Shown: piece after piece, positions 9,319 to 25,100 of the stretch | How positions within the stretch are numbered: position 1 is the stretch's first letter | Layout of the letters: every line of letters begins with the position of its first letter | DNA from: Zygnema cylindricum | Lineage: Eukaryota > Streptophyta > Zygnematophyceae > Zygnematales > Zygnemataceae | Reading direction: 5' to 3' | Length of the DNA stretch: 64,000 nt | Assembly: GCA_037447655.1 (NCBI GenBank) | Contig: JBBHKE010003155.1 | Location: forward strand, 259,333 to 323,332 | The notes under the pieces: generated by a model | Told to the model about the DNA's origin: nothing | Database searches by the model: none | Seen by the model: only the letters and a program-made list of their open reading frames with translations | Position numbers and translations under genes: made by a program

Positions 9319-11742
9319 TTAAGCCTTTGCTTTCAATGAATTGTTTTCTTTTATCTTCACTCTGTTCTCCAACTTCACCATTCTTTGCAACTGCACCACA
9401 GAAAACAATCCATACAATCCCAATATAAGGGAGGGGAGGGAGGGAAGGGAAGGGAGGTGAGGGAAGGGAAGGGGAGGGGAGGGATGGGGAGGAAAGGAAG
9501 GACAAGGACAGGAAAGTAGAGAAAAGAAAAGAAAAGACATCACATTGCTATACATTGTAAACCATTGTAAATATCCATGTGTCAGTTCAAAAGCCAGTTC
9601 AGCATAAAAAAAACCCTAGAAAACCCTCCAAAAAACAGCAAAAAATCATGCTCCTAAAAAATCGGAAGCTCAAATTGAACTCTTCCAATTATAAAAAAAT
9701 CCAACAGATGCTCCAAAAAAAAAAAAAAACATGCTCGCACTTCTTACAAAGCATCGAAAACCACAGAAAAAGAAAATGTTAAATGACCGGTATTCTCACC
9801 TCTGGTACCTCCAAAGTACTCATTTCCTTTCGTTTTAACTCACTCAAGGCGGCCTCTTTGTCCAAAAGCTTCCATAGCCAGTCAGGATACTCACTGTGTC
9901 ACGACACAAACAATTGAAAAAGGCAAAAAGGAAACTCATCCAAACACAGCCCTTATCCAAAGGAAGTTAAATCAGTCCCAATCAGTTTCAGTTACAATTT
10001 CGGTGTCGGTATCGGTTTTGGTTCCGGTTTTTGGTTTCAGTATCAGTTTCGGTTTTGGTTTTGGTTTCGGTTTCGATTACCGTTCACTTTCAATTTCATT
10101 TTCCCTTTAACTCTCAATTTCGATTTAAATTTCATACAATTTCAATTCGATTTCAATTTTTAATTCAATTTCAATCTCAATTTAAATTTCAATTTCAGTT
10201 TCAGTATGTCAGCTATAGAAATGAATCACTCCAAATAAAGAAAAACCATCAGAAACCAACAGATTGCTTCACATTAATAAATTTAACAAAAAGACAACCA
10301 AAAACCATTCTTTTGCAATTAGCGTCCAATCACACTAAATCAAACTCAAGAAACACCAAGCATTTCTTTCCGTGTCATCTCCCAATTTTTTTGCCCGATT
10401 CATGTATCACGTCTCTTTCATAACTCTTTTACGGTCAAAACAAAAAACATGACCTCTAAAGCCCTGGAAGGAAGAGTCAAATGAAACAAACCTATCATCC
10501 TTAACAGGTGGATCGCTTCCCTCTTTCAAAACGTTCGCTCCAACAACAAACTGAGACCGGATCTCCTTGCTGACAGGTGGCGCTACCGGGCCAGCTGGCA
10601 GAAAACAAAAGGACAGCAAGTATAAGAGACTCACAGGATGTAGTTTTAGTAAAAGGCGAACACGCATTCAACAAGAAACAAATGTCACATAATAGGCTTT
10701 TAATCAGAGACAAATGTCACATAGCGCATCTCACATGGCAAAGGTACCATATACATGCAATTATCACTACATAGACTTAACCAAAAAAATGGACAAAGAA
10801 AAAAAGAAAAAGGAAAAGACAAAGCCAACAACAAAAACTCAAATGGAGAATGGAATGCGAGAACAGCATGAATGGGTGTATATTTACATCTAACTATGTA
10901 AATGAACTTAACACCTACTATATAAATAAGTAACTGTACAGATATATTCTTGTATCTATTCTGTTTATTATTATTGGGGCGACAGTAAGTTACTAAGTGA
11001 TTGCTACTTAGATGCCTGCACAAAAGATATGTATGCATACACACACATATGCATATATATATATATACATATATACATATATACATTATACATACATATA
11101 CATAAATGTGCATGCATATACATATATTCAAAATGTATAATTTTTATATATATAATGTGAGATTTCTAGCGGACAACGATTCAAAGATTGAAACATTCAC
11201 ATTGAGTGGTGTTTTAAAAACAGAGAGCATAAATCTAAATTACTAATTATGTTCAACTTAACCGTCAGCGGCAATCCGCCAAAGCATATTCATTTTAACC
11301 TAAAAGGTGAAAAACAATTATATGAAAACAATAGGCGACATTTGCAATCCCGATACAACCGCCACTACTGAACATAAAAAAAAAAAACGATACAGAAAAA
11401 AATCATTTCTTTTCCTCCCAATACATGGCACCCAAATGCAGACACACCTCTTGTGCTTTATCAGCTAAACCCTAAAATATGTTATAGGCTGTAACTCTTA
11501 AATGATGCTCATAAAATACAATGATAACAAATAAAAGACTCAAATAAAAATGTTAACAAATAAATTCTCACGTAAATCTTAACAAATCAACTTGTCAGAA
11601 TGTTAACAAAACAAAATACTCAAATAAAACGTTAATCATAATACTTACAATCTCCCTTCCCTTTCTTTTTAGCTGGTGCTTTAGACGCAGAAGCCGCCCG
11701 AAGCCGAAGAGAGACCAAAGCTCGACCCCTCATGCCCATCAT
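9319..11742 (-). CDS. MRPL54: Mitochondrial large-subunit ribosomal protein mL54
   Basis: The product is a small mitochondrial 39S/54S-type ribosomal subunit protein. Four exons on the minus strand join in phase: 11649-11742 (ATG), 10492-10594, 9800-9893 and 9319-9390 (TAA). They give 120 residues. The diagnostic signature is EYPDWLWKLLDKEAALSELKRK, followed by ENRVKIKENNSLKAK at the C-terminus, the hallmark of the mL54/L37 family. The N-terminus is rich in Arg, Ala and Ser with almost no acidic residues (starts MMGMRGRALVSLRLRAA), as expected of a mitochondrial targeting peptide, then a Lys-rich linker. Two Met codons are adjacent at the start. The region directly upstream carries many telo-boxes, a promoter feature known from plant ribosomal-protein genes. 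A GGGGA purine run (about 9425-9500) lies within the last intron. Exons agree with the family in order and phase, so the call is firm. Confidence 0.93.
9425..9500. repeat. GGGGA/GGGA purine tract
   Basis: A simple purine repeat of GGGAGG/GGGAAG units lies in the intron between exons 3 and 4 of the mL54 gene. Confidence 0.85.
9960..10210. repeat. Degenerate TTTCGGTT / TTTCAATT short tandem region
   Basis: This is about 250 bp of drifting 6-8 bp units (TTTCGGTTTTGG grading into TTTCAATTTC) in the intron between exons 2 and 3 of the mL54 gene. It is non-coding. Confidence 0.7.
11035..11150. repeat. (TATACA)n AT-rich repeat
   Basis: An alternating TATACATATA repeat lies within the first intron (10595-11648) of the mL54 gene. 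Confidence 0.8.
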
Positions 11743-11749
11743 GGTGGCG

Positions 11750-12000
11750 TCAAACCCTAACTCCAAAACCCTAAGTCTTAGATTCTAAACTCCGAACCCT
11801 GAACCGTTAGACGCTACAGTAGTCAATCCTTAACCCTAACCCTAAATGTCAGTTAAGTTAAAACAAACCCCTGGAGTTTACCCAACCCTAAATGCTGACC
11901 AGGTTCTCATTCACTAAACCTTTACAAAAACCCTAAACCTAATCGTCAATTTGGAAAATCACCGTCGTTAACCCTAATTTAAAACCCTAAAGCTAGAAAT
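11750..12000 (-). promoter_or_regulatory. Telo-box cluster upstream of mL54
   Basis: About eight ACCCTAA cores (TTAGGGT on the coding strand) lie within 250 bp directly upstream of the mL54 start codon. Telo-boxes are known elements of plant promoters for ribosomal and other translation genes. Scattered irregular spacing argues for promoter elements over an inserted telomere array. Confidence 0.6.
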
Positions 12001-13239
12001 GCATTAATTGAGTTATCCTATTTCCACCTGTAATTTATAATTTACCGTACAGTTTTCACCCTAAACCTGACCGTACACTCGTCACGACTCTGTTCTCTAT
12101 ACAAATTACGACCTAATTCTTTGAGCGCTTGAAGACAGGGTTAATGCTATACCGTTACTGAATGACACGTGTCTCACGCTCTGCAGAACCCTAAAAAGTA
12201 CGGTCCTATACTCTGGCCACACACGGCTGGCGTTCAAAATCGGAAAATCCCTTCCGCGTCAAACCGTCTACTGACGGCCGTGAAAATTTTAGATCTCAAA
12301 TTGGATACTTTCCCCGTTTTCACGGATTGTCGCTGTGCGAAAATTTACACACCGTACGGCAGGACACTGTACTGTAATCCAAGACCGTGCGTACGGTAAT
12401 CTCATTTTTGTCCGTTGTAGACTCGTTGTCTTTACCTCCATAAAGGAGCGTGTAATCGCGACAAAATTTCGTACACACTCAAGGGTGGAGGTACTTTTTG
12501 CCGTCTGTTTCTGCAACGTTCACCGAATCGGATAATAGTTCACGCGTGGGAAGTCATAGATTGTGTAAGACAACTATTAATTATCATTCGTCGAAGAATA
12601 AAATTAAGCCACGTGGGTACATTTCAATAGTTTGCTGATACGGAATGTACAATATTGCGAAAAGGCTCGACGACAAGAAACATGGGAATCCCAAGTACTT
12701 CTGCACTTTCAGACATTGAAAAGTACGAACTTTTAGAGCATCTAGTACGGAATCTCTCCTAGTACGGAATTCTCCTAGTACGGAATTTCATAAGTCTCTG
12801 TGTTCAGATTTCAGAATGAAGCGAGACGAATAACAATACTGCAAATTTTGCGAAAGGAAAAAAAAAAGGGGGAAGTTTAGGGTTTCTAAAAGACATTTAA
12901 GGAAAAAGTCATTAAAGTAAGGTTTAATTAGATCTTTTTTAATATAGTTTATTAATACAATTTCTTTCACGCTTTTTTTTACACGTTTTTTTTTTTTTTT
13001 TTTTTTCTTTTAGAAGAACTTATACATATGTTTTGAATTTTACTTTTCCCTCCTTGTTCTCACTTTTTCCTCATTTTTTTTTTTTCACTTCTACATACAT
13101 TTCTGCTTCAATTCTTTCATTTTTTTTCCCTTGCCTCGCTACCCGTTCTTGTAATCTTCCTCCTTCCTTTTTTTATTTTTTCCGAAGCTGTTTTCCCTTC
13201 GTCGTTGTTCCTTTAACAATCCCTTCGCCTATCGTACCC
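12001..13239. other. Intergenic between divergent genes
   Basis: The mL54 gene (minus) and the following gene (plus) diverge from this region. It holds a further AACCCTAA near 12187, short 'ctagtacggaat' tandem units (about 12740-12785) and T-rich tracts before 13020. No gene is recognised. Confidence 0.5.
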
Positions 13240-17256
<4,017 letters not shown>

Positions 17257-18820
17257 AAGGAGAGTTGCTTAGGCGGTTTTTATTATTATTTCTTTTTTAA
17301 GGTTAGTTTTTGCTGTGACAACGGATAAAATACATTTGTGGTTTAATGGCATTAGTTATATTGTGTGTTAATTAGGGTATATGTTGTTTATTTGGTAGGG
17401 GATATGTGTGGTTAGGGTGATGTACAATTTTCTGTACCACTGGCTAAAAAGCTGTCGATAGAGATGGTATAAACATTCAATTATGTTTTGTTTATTGGTT
17501 ATTGTCTTCACTGTATATGATATTTGCTCGTGATTTGTGATTTGTAAATGGTTTACAGTTTTTTTTTCCTCGGTTTCTATTTCGTCTCCTATGTGCATTG
17601 GTTATTTATTCAGTTTCCGAGAATTATGTATGAAAGCAATAGGGTAAATCTCAGTATTCAGAGTATTGCATGTACCGGAAATCTGGAGTTATTCACAGTG
17701 AGTAAGGGCGAATTTGAGCGAAGAGAAAATTGTTCGTTTTTTGCAGGCTAACAAAATGATAATCGATTAATTATTATGAATTATGGATTAATACCAATTA
17801 TTACCGGTAACGGAAACGATGGTAAATCATCTGATGGGAACAAAAAAGGAAGTCAAAGTGAAACTGGAAAACTAGATGCGAGTGGAAACAAACTAAAAGG
17901 GAAGACAATGCGAAAGAAACCAACAAACAAAAAAAGGCAAGCCAAGAAAAGACAAGAAAAGGAACAACAAGCACAAAAACAACAACAAAGTAGTTTACAC
18001 AAAAGAAAAACTGCCAAACCAAACCTCAACATATCTATGATTAATTATTTCAAGTTTTTGTCGTCACATACTTCCTTGAACCCAGGTAGCTCATTATTGC
18101 TTGTACATTCCGTAGAGGCATAAGGACCACTATAAGACTCGAGAATGAGAATGAGAATGAGAATGGTGCGAAGGTGATGCATGCACCCCATGACTCACAT
18201 AGAGCACCTCAATATTTTATGAACTTTTAGATTTAATATTTGTTTCATTCACGTATTTTTTTGACATGTTGGCTTGTACAATGTCCCTTGGGTCCCAGGG
18301 ATCACAAAAAGAGTGTGAGGGAAAATTCCAAAACAATTCTTTGATCCAAAGAATGTTGCGTAGCAATAGGCCGTGTAGTGCCCTGCTAGTTTTGCTTAAG
18401 CCTCCCTCCCTCTCTCCCGCCCTCTCCCTCCATCCTCTCCCCCTCCTCCTTCCCCCTCTATTCGCCTCCCTCTCGCCCTCTCTTCCCCTCATTTCTTCCA
18501 CACCTACCCCCACCCCCATCCCGCAACTCCCCCTCCCTCCTCCCTCCTCCCCCCCCTCGTGTTTGAGGCTTAAAGCTTTAGGGTAAGGTTCCGGGCTTCG
18601 GGTTTAGGGTCTTTCCTTCGTCCGTACACATTGGGATGTTTTTCTGAAGTACATCGTCCCGGATCGACACTTTGAAATCGTATCGAAACAGCATCGCATC
18701 GGTAAAAATGAAAATATCGCATCCCTACATAGCATCGGGTCACGATCACATCAAATAACCGATTAAACGTTACAAAGGCGATTCAATAAGCATCTTCAAA
18801 ACTTCCCATCTCTGCACCGT
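17257..18820. other. Intergenic; one Lys/Gln-rich open frame
   Basis: Downstream of the 17256 stop there is one 115-codon open frame (17776-18123, plus) with a Lys/Gln-rich low-complexity core. I cannot assign it. A GAGAAT run (about 18143-18162) and a C/T-rich tract (about 18400-18560) follow. No recognisable gene is seen. Confidence 0.45.
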
Positions 18821-18824
18821 TAAT

Positions 18825-19010
18825 TGTTATTCGAGTTAGTTTTTTTCGCCACTTAAAACATCTTTTCTTCGTGCACACTTTGTCGGGTTGGTAATCCGAT
18901 GGTTGCATTGGAAGGCAAGATCTTGGCGGTCTCCAATTGATAATCCGACAAGTGTGCATGAAGAAAAGATGTAAGTGGCGAAAAAAACTTTAACACTACC
19001 GACTTTGTTG
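18825..19010. mobile_element. Palindromic MITE with ~45-bp arms
   Basis: The left arm (from about 18840, TTTTTTCGCCACTTAAAACA onward) reappears inverted at about 18944-18988 (ACAAGTGTGCATGAAGAAAA, then GATGTAAGTGGCG). Outer ends resemble the TACACCGTGAATCG family. A related palindrome lies at 63485-63712. Confidence 0.65.
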
Positions 19011-19458
19011 TTCTCGGAAGTTCACGGAAAATCGTACAGTAGAACTTCCTCAAAATATTTGAGGATATTGAAGTCGGGTTAAGGTTACATCTTTCTTTGA
19101 AACAGGCCAACGGTAAACCCAAAACCTGACAAAGCAAAAACAACATCCGAACGGCTATGTAAATGTTTTCGCGCGAAAAAACTGTCAAACTTTGAACCAC
19201 CGCCGTCGTCCTTCAAACTGTCCTTGTTTTAGCACCTATGTTTGATGACGTCGAAGCGTGTGACGTGTCACAGGACACCTTCAATCGGAGTTACGTGCCA
19301 AAATTTTGGTGTGAACAAGACCCGTTTTGTGATGAGTTATGGGAATATCATCGGAATGGGCAAAAAGTTACAAATGCTCCGTGGGGATAGGCTATCAATT
19401 ATGATTGGCGCCACATAGGCTAGAGTCCGGATTCTGAAAATCTTCAGAAAATCTACAA

Positions 19459-19680
19459 ACGGAAAGTCATAACTGCAAACGGGAAGTCATAACTGCAAAC
19501 GGAAAGTCATAACGAAATATATGTACGACCGGAGGTAGTTAATGATTCGTACGTCAAGTTTGCGGCTAGATTTTGATTTTGAAAATGGAAGTCGAAATTT
19601 CGAAACGGAATGGCAAAAAGAAGCGGCAAATTTTGACGTTTGCGGCAAATTTTGACATTCGCGGCAAACTTTGAATGTCG
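19459..19680. repeat. Two small tandem repeats
   Basis: Three copies of a unit of about 21 bp built on AAGTCATAACTGCAAACGG lie at about 19459-19513. Three copies of a 19-bp unit built on GCGGCAAATTTTGAC lie at about 19622-19680. They sit immediately left of the foldback element. Confidence 0.75.
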
Positions 19681-19706
19681 GTGGATATCAAACGGAGCGT
19701 GCGGGG

Positions 19707-20441
19707 ATATTTTCGGCTCACCTGCATCCAACGTGGCTGGAGGCACATGGCATGTACGACGTGTAGAGCCGTGATCGCTTGTTCAAAGTATTTTTTTTTT
19801 GCTTTTTCACGTGTACCAATGGTGAGAGTGTACAACTCTCCTCGCGAGGAGAGTTGCGTCCCACTAGATGATGTGCGCGATTAATCCAACGGTCATGAAT
19901 TACGCCTACATCATTGGAGCTTCCTGACAACTTTCCAGTAACGATGTTTCGTATGAAAATAAAATAAAATCTGGTACGTCTTTGTACGGCGCTGTATGAG
20001 AACGTAGGGCGTCCAGTAACGAACCCCATTTTCGTCTAATGGAATGTTACCCTAAGACTAGGCCACACTAAGGGTAACCTTCCATCAGGCAAAAAGTGGG
20101 GTTGTTTACTGGAGAAATTACCATTGCGTACTAAGCTGTACTGTTTCTCATATAGCGCCGTACAAAGACGTACCAGATTTTATTTTATTTTCATACGAAA
20201 CATCGTTACTGGAAAGTTGTCAGGAAGCTCCAATGATGTAGGCGTAATTCATGACCGTTGGATTAATCACGCACATCATCTAGTGGGACGCAACTCTCCT
20301 CGCGAGGAGAGTTGTACACTCTCACCATTGGTACACTTGAAAAAGCAAAAAAATATATACTTTGAACAAGCGATCACGGCTCTACACGTCGTACATGCCA
20401 TGTGCCTCCAGCCACGTTGGATGCAGGTGAGCCGAAAATAT
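19707..20441. mobile_element. 735-bp foldback (long inverted repeat) element
   Basis: The left arm begins ATATTTTCGGCTCACCTGCA and the right arm ends in its reverse complement. The arms pair over about 290 bp, and a shorter inner inverted repeat (GTTACCCT ... AGGGTAAC) flanks the centre near 20062. The two arms encode mirror-image open frames, so neither is a gene. Each arm contains the same 24-bp perfect palindrome (half-site CAACTCTCCTCG) at 19833-19856 and 20291-20314. Confidence 0.85.
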
Positions 20442-20559
20442 TTTTTTTACAAAAGATGTTTACTAGAAATTCGTTAAGATTCTCCAGACTTTTTGGCGAA
20501 AACTTCCACCGTTTAATTTCAAATTTTTGACGCAAACGCCCTTTGTATCTACACCGTGA

Positions 20560-20897
20560 ATCGTTATTAGCGTATTGTACGCTATATCGGCACCCCGAAA
20601 TTTTGACATTGATACACGAAATACAATGATTGAATCTAATTTATCTTTGACATTAAATGCGGTACTTGTAAATTAGCGTCAATGGTATGACCGTACTGAA
20701 TGCATGAATAGTGTGGTGTACGGAAGTAGTTTGATAGTACAACATTGTACTTCCTACTATTAACGTTAATTGAAAAAAAAACCTAATTAGAATAATGGAA
20801 AAAATAGAATTATGGATTGTATTTCGGGTTTTTATTTTTGAAAAAAGGGCACCGAATTGGCGTTATATACTCTAATAGCGATTGACGGTGTACTGTA
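20560..20897. mobile_element. MITE, TACACCGTGAATCG-type family
   Basis: The left end is CTACACCGTGAATCGTTATT and the right end is TAATAGCGATTGACGGTGTA. The left 65 bp, including GTACGCTATATCGGCACCCC, match the right end of the element at 40757-40962 in inverse orientation. It is non-coding. Confidence 0.75.
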
Positions 20898-20904
20898 CTT
20901 AGAG

Positions 20905-21185
20905 TATTCTCTAACGTATGTGTACCTTCACCGAGGATAGTATCTTCACACTGGACGACGTGCGCAATTGCTTCGCGAATCTAAAAAAAGCTAAAAATCC
21001 AACGGTCGATTATTACGCCTATAATGTTGGAGCGATCCAGTAAACATGTTTCGTCATATTTCGTCTGACAGTTTTTTTTCTGTACGAATATGTACGAAAG
21101 TGTACGGCATGCAGTAAACAACACCACTTTTCCTCTAATGGAAGTTCACCTAAGGCTATGCCACACTAAAAGGTAAGAATTACGA
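20905..21185. mobile_element. Diverged half-copy of the foldback element
   Basis: The order GACGTGCGCAATT, ATCCAACGGTCG, ATTACGCCTA, GTTGGAGCGATCCAGTAAAC, CTCTAATGGAAGTTCACCTA parallels one arm and the centre of the element at 19707-20441, with many substitutions. Confidence 0.55.
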
Positions 21186-22173
21186 ATATCATCTCTATGC
21201 ACCGGGTGGCCCGGCGGTACGTCTGGAAATCCACGACCATCGTTGGCTGAAGCTTGGGCGCGGTAAAGGGCGACGAAGCTACGTCGGCGGGATAAAGCTG
21301 ACAATCGAGCGGTTGGGGAAGGTTTGCGAATGGAAAAACTTGACGTTTCCTGACAAATCCACAGACGCGTTTTAGGGTTCTGTAATCATTAACTTTGTAC
21401 AAGGGGGTTCATAAATACTGGATTTCATTAAATACGGTCCGTGAAAATCGTGAACAATTTTTTTTTACACGTGTGATTCTCGGACGTGGATTGTTGCAAT
21501 TGTCCGCCCTGAAATCCGCATGTGTCGAAGTTTAACAACCGCAAATTTCCGCGAATCGAAATCGAATATAAACCAAAAAATGGTATTTACGTATATGCCT
21601 ATTTGTACACTTTCCAAAGATATGTAATTTTTTCACCAGAACCATGCCCGCATTACGATGCATTGTCGTAAAAGAAAAAGCATACTTTTTGCATCATCTT
21701 TCCTCTACTGTCTTGCATTTCTCTTTTTTTTTTTTTAGTTTCCAGGCGCAGATCCTTTCTTTTCTACTGTTTTCATTTCATACGCCTGGTCGCTTGAGGT
21801 AGACAGTGAGGAATCATTTGCTGCCACGTCACTCTTGCGACTTCAAATTAGTCGAAAGTCTTTTTAAAGTTATTTGCCATTCAGTACTTTTTTGTTTTTT
21901 TCTTTCTTCCTACTGTGTAACCAGAGCCTTTCACATATAGCCGCTTCCTAGTAGAAATCCTCAGTAAGAACCACAAACAAAACTCTTGTATAAACCCCGA
22001 AAACCTTAACCCTAACCCTAACCCTAACCCTAATAAGCGACCTAATTCAGAGCAATTTTATTTAAACCAAATTTATTAAGAAAAAACCTTACTAAAAAAA
22101 AATTACCAGAAAGAAACCTTAGAAATAAAAACATCATTTTTCCTTTTTCACTTTTAAAACTGCACCAAAAATT
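21186..22173. other. Intergenic upstream of the RIN13-like gene
   Basis: No gene is recognised here. Short T-rich stretches and the telomere-type repeat at 22008-22033 (separate entry) are the only distinct features. Confidence 0.5.
22008..22033. promoter_or_regulatory. (CCCTAA)4 telomere-type repeat upstream of a start codon
   Basis: Four tandem 6-bp CCCTAA units lie about 140 bp upstream of the RIN13-like ATG. The unit is 6 bp, not the 7-bp CCCTAAA of most plant telomeres. It may act as a tandem telo-box promoter element or be a small interstitial repeat. Confidence 0.55.
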
Positions 22174-25100
22174 ATGGCAAGACATTCAAAAGATCGAATT
22201 ATTGTCGATCTTTCTTCCGATTCTGACGACGATCTTGAGATTCGATCGAGTATCCGGTCTCCCTCCTCTCTCTCCACTTCAAGGGGACGGGAAACCCTAA
22301 CTACGGGGAGAAAGAGGCCATGGCCTTCTGTTGAAAATGGGAACGAATTTCTCACATCACATGAGAGAGAAGAAGAGACAGTCATTGTGAAAAGAAGAGT
22401 TTTGAGGAGTGGGACGTGTTCTTCTTTTGAGAGGAGAGAAGACGGAAGTAGGAAAGATAACAGCTGTTCTTCTGGTAGACAAACAAGCCAAAACGAGGGT
22501 AAAGGAGAGAGGGAGTGGATGAAGGAGAGGAGGAGGGACGGTTTGAGGGAGAGGGAGAGGAGGAGTTTAATTGGAGAGGGCCATCAAGGAGGATCTAGGA
22601 AAGGGATGACAGGGGATGGAGGTGGTAAGAGTATCGGAGGAGGAAAAAGCTGTGAGGAGGACAGTGATGATGATTTTATGATGTTTGATAAAGATCCAAA
22701 TGCAAATGAGGGAAAGGAGAGGGAGACAAATGACGATGATGAGGAGGAGGAGATGGTGATTGTAGGAGAAAAAGTGACGGTGAGCCCTTTTTTTGTTTTC
22801 ATTTTTGGGGAGGGAAGGGGAGGCGAGGAGGGAGGAGGTGGTGTTGGAGGATAGGGCATTTCTTTGGATGGTGTTATTACGTTATTAGATTTTTTCAATG
22901 CAGAAAAAGTTGGTTAAGATCCGGAAAATTCAGAAGATTGTCTTAAACATTTTTTTTTTTATTTCCCTTGAGAACTGCAAAGGAGTTGGAGATTCAAAAA
23001 GGGATAATTATTATTTATCTTGTGATTTTTTTAAGGAGTTGGAGTTTTCCAGGCCTGGCCGTTACCTTTTGTCGTAACTTTCTTGTAACCGGCACTCCGT
23101 TCTGGTTGAATCTTGAAAAAAAAGAAAACTGGTTATGGATGTTTTTTGGCTTTGTTCTACGTTGCCCTAAATATATTTTTTCGTGTGATAGTCACATGCT
23201 CAGAAAGATTGTAATTTTTTTACTGCTAACAAAGAACATTTGTTTCTTTGTTTTTAACTGCTAACTACTTTAATTTTGTTTTTTATTGAGAAGTGAGTTG
23301 AATTTTTTAAAGCTCCTGTCTTAAGAATGTTCATGAGTGCAGCTCAAAACAACGAGACATGTTATATGTGGCTTTTTGTTTTTTGTACTGTTTTTTGGGT
23401 ATACTTCAAAATAACCATATAGTACTAATACTGTACGCGAAACCACATAGAATGTTTCCAATTGTTTTCGCACATTTGTATATGCATCTAACAGCGATGC
23501 CGCAGTATTTTCCAACGCGTCTCTTTTTTGTAACTGAACTTAGTTCCCTGGTACAAAAAAGAAATGTTTAACTTTTAAAACTTCAGTAGGTTTTGTAAAA
23601 CCCGAAATACCATATATTTTATGAAATGGTGATACATTGTGTAAATTCTGGCTGGTAACATGTAGTGTTAAGACAGCAGGATGAAATAAAGCACAGTTTG
23701 TCTTGGTATGAATCCTCCTTGTGGATTTTCATAGTAGACATTAGTGTTGTTTGGATCCAAATTTTGTCACTATTTTAACTTAATGCTGGTTCTGACCTTT
23801 CCTGGGCCGATGATTGAGGGACAGGTGGCGTGTCGAGACTTCCCACATGCACGCCACAGTTGTGTTACCTATCCGTTTTCTACAACGGCACATAAGGAGC
23901 ATTGTTCCCTCGTGAGGGTTTCCTTCCAGCCCCTGTTTCAAATATAGGATCTCAAAAAGTTGCTCCATTTGGGTTTAAACATCATATAGGTGTATTATTT
24001 TCGAAGTGTGTTGCATAGCATATTGGGAATCATGGAGGTTTCTTATCATTTGCTAAATGTCAATATGGTACATCACAAAGCTAAACGCCTTTGGCTGGGG
24101 GAAAAATGTTTAACTCTAATAGCGATGGGCGGTGTACTGAGTAAGACTATTAGGTCTGTTAAAGTTTCTGTCTCGTCAAACTGCGAGGAGAGTCCGATCG
24201 AGCATGTTTTTGAGTCTTGATGTTTTTAAGTTCTTTGTTTTGTATTTTGACAAAGCTTTTGTTGGTTTTTGTGGAAATGCTAAATGTTGCTACTCCTTGT
24301 GAATGCTCTTTCATTTGGTTGCCCTAATGGGTGTGGTTTTTTCTCAATTTTAGCTTTCTATAATTTTCCTATCTAATCCTATCCAACATATTTCTTTCTT
24401 CTTTTTTCTTTTTTTTTTCTTTTATGCAGTGCCATTGTTTTGTCTGTGACCGTCTGGCTCCTTGTCTTTCTTGGGGAACTGGTTCAAATAGTGGTGACCA
24501 TTGCAATGCTTCAGACGGAGAGGAGAGCTGGAAGCTTATGAGAAAACTTTACAAATCACAGGCTCCCCAGCCGTTTTCCGGACCAAATCCGTCCCTCAAT
24601 TTATGGCCACCTCAACCGAATACGAATCTCTCTCTTGGGCATCCTCAAAGATCAACAACCAATGGGAGGGGAATCCCACCAACAACTGTGGTAGGAAATC
24701 AGCGAAACAGACCTGGTGCAATTACTCGAAGTACATCAGCACCCCGAAGAGGACATGCAACCATAAATCAGTCTCATTCTTCAACTGGGGATCGACAAGG
24801 ATATCAAGTCAATATGTGTCTGTCTTTATCTTTAGATGTGACTTCATCTCACAGAGGGCTTAAACAGTTGCAATCAGGAAAAGAAGGTGGAGGGGAAAAC
24901 ATGAGTTCTGTAAATGATCGAGCAGTGGTGCTCTCTCCAGGTAGTAAGCAACCAGATACACAATATGGTAACATGGTCAGAGGGGTATTGTTGGATAAAT
25001 CAAGAAGTAAGAAGGGTAATCAAAGTGCAAGATTGAGGGAAAAGAGACCTTTGTATAGAGAAAATGGACTGGTCATGAGTATGGCCTTTAGGGGAGATGT

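Noticed and set aside
17776-18123. 115-codon Lys/Gln-rich frame
   Set aside because: It is low-complexity, has no homolog I recognise and no splice link to the gene ending at 17256.
19718-20477. Two similar 103- and 117-codon proteins on opposite strands
   Set aside because: They are mirror images produced by the two arms of the foldback element, not a gene pair.
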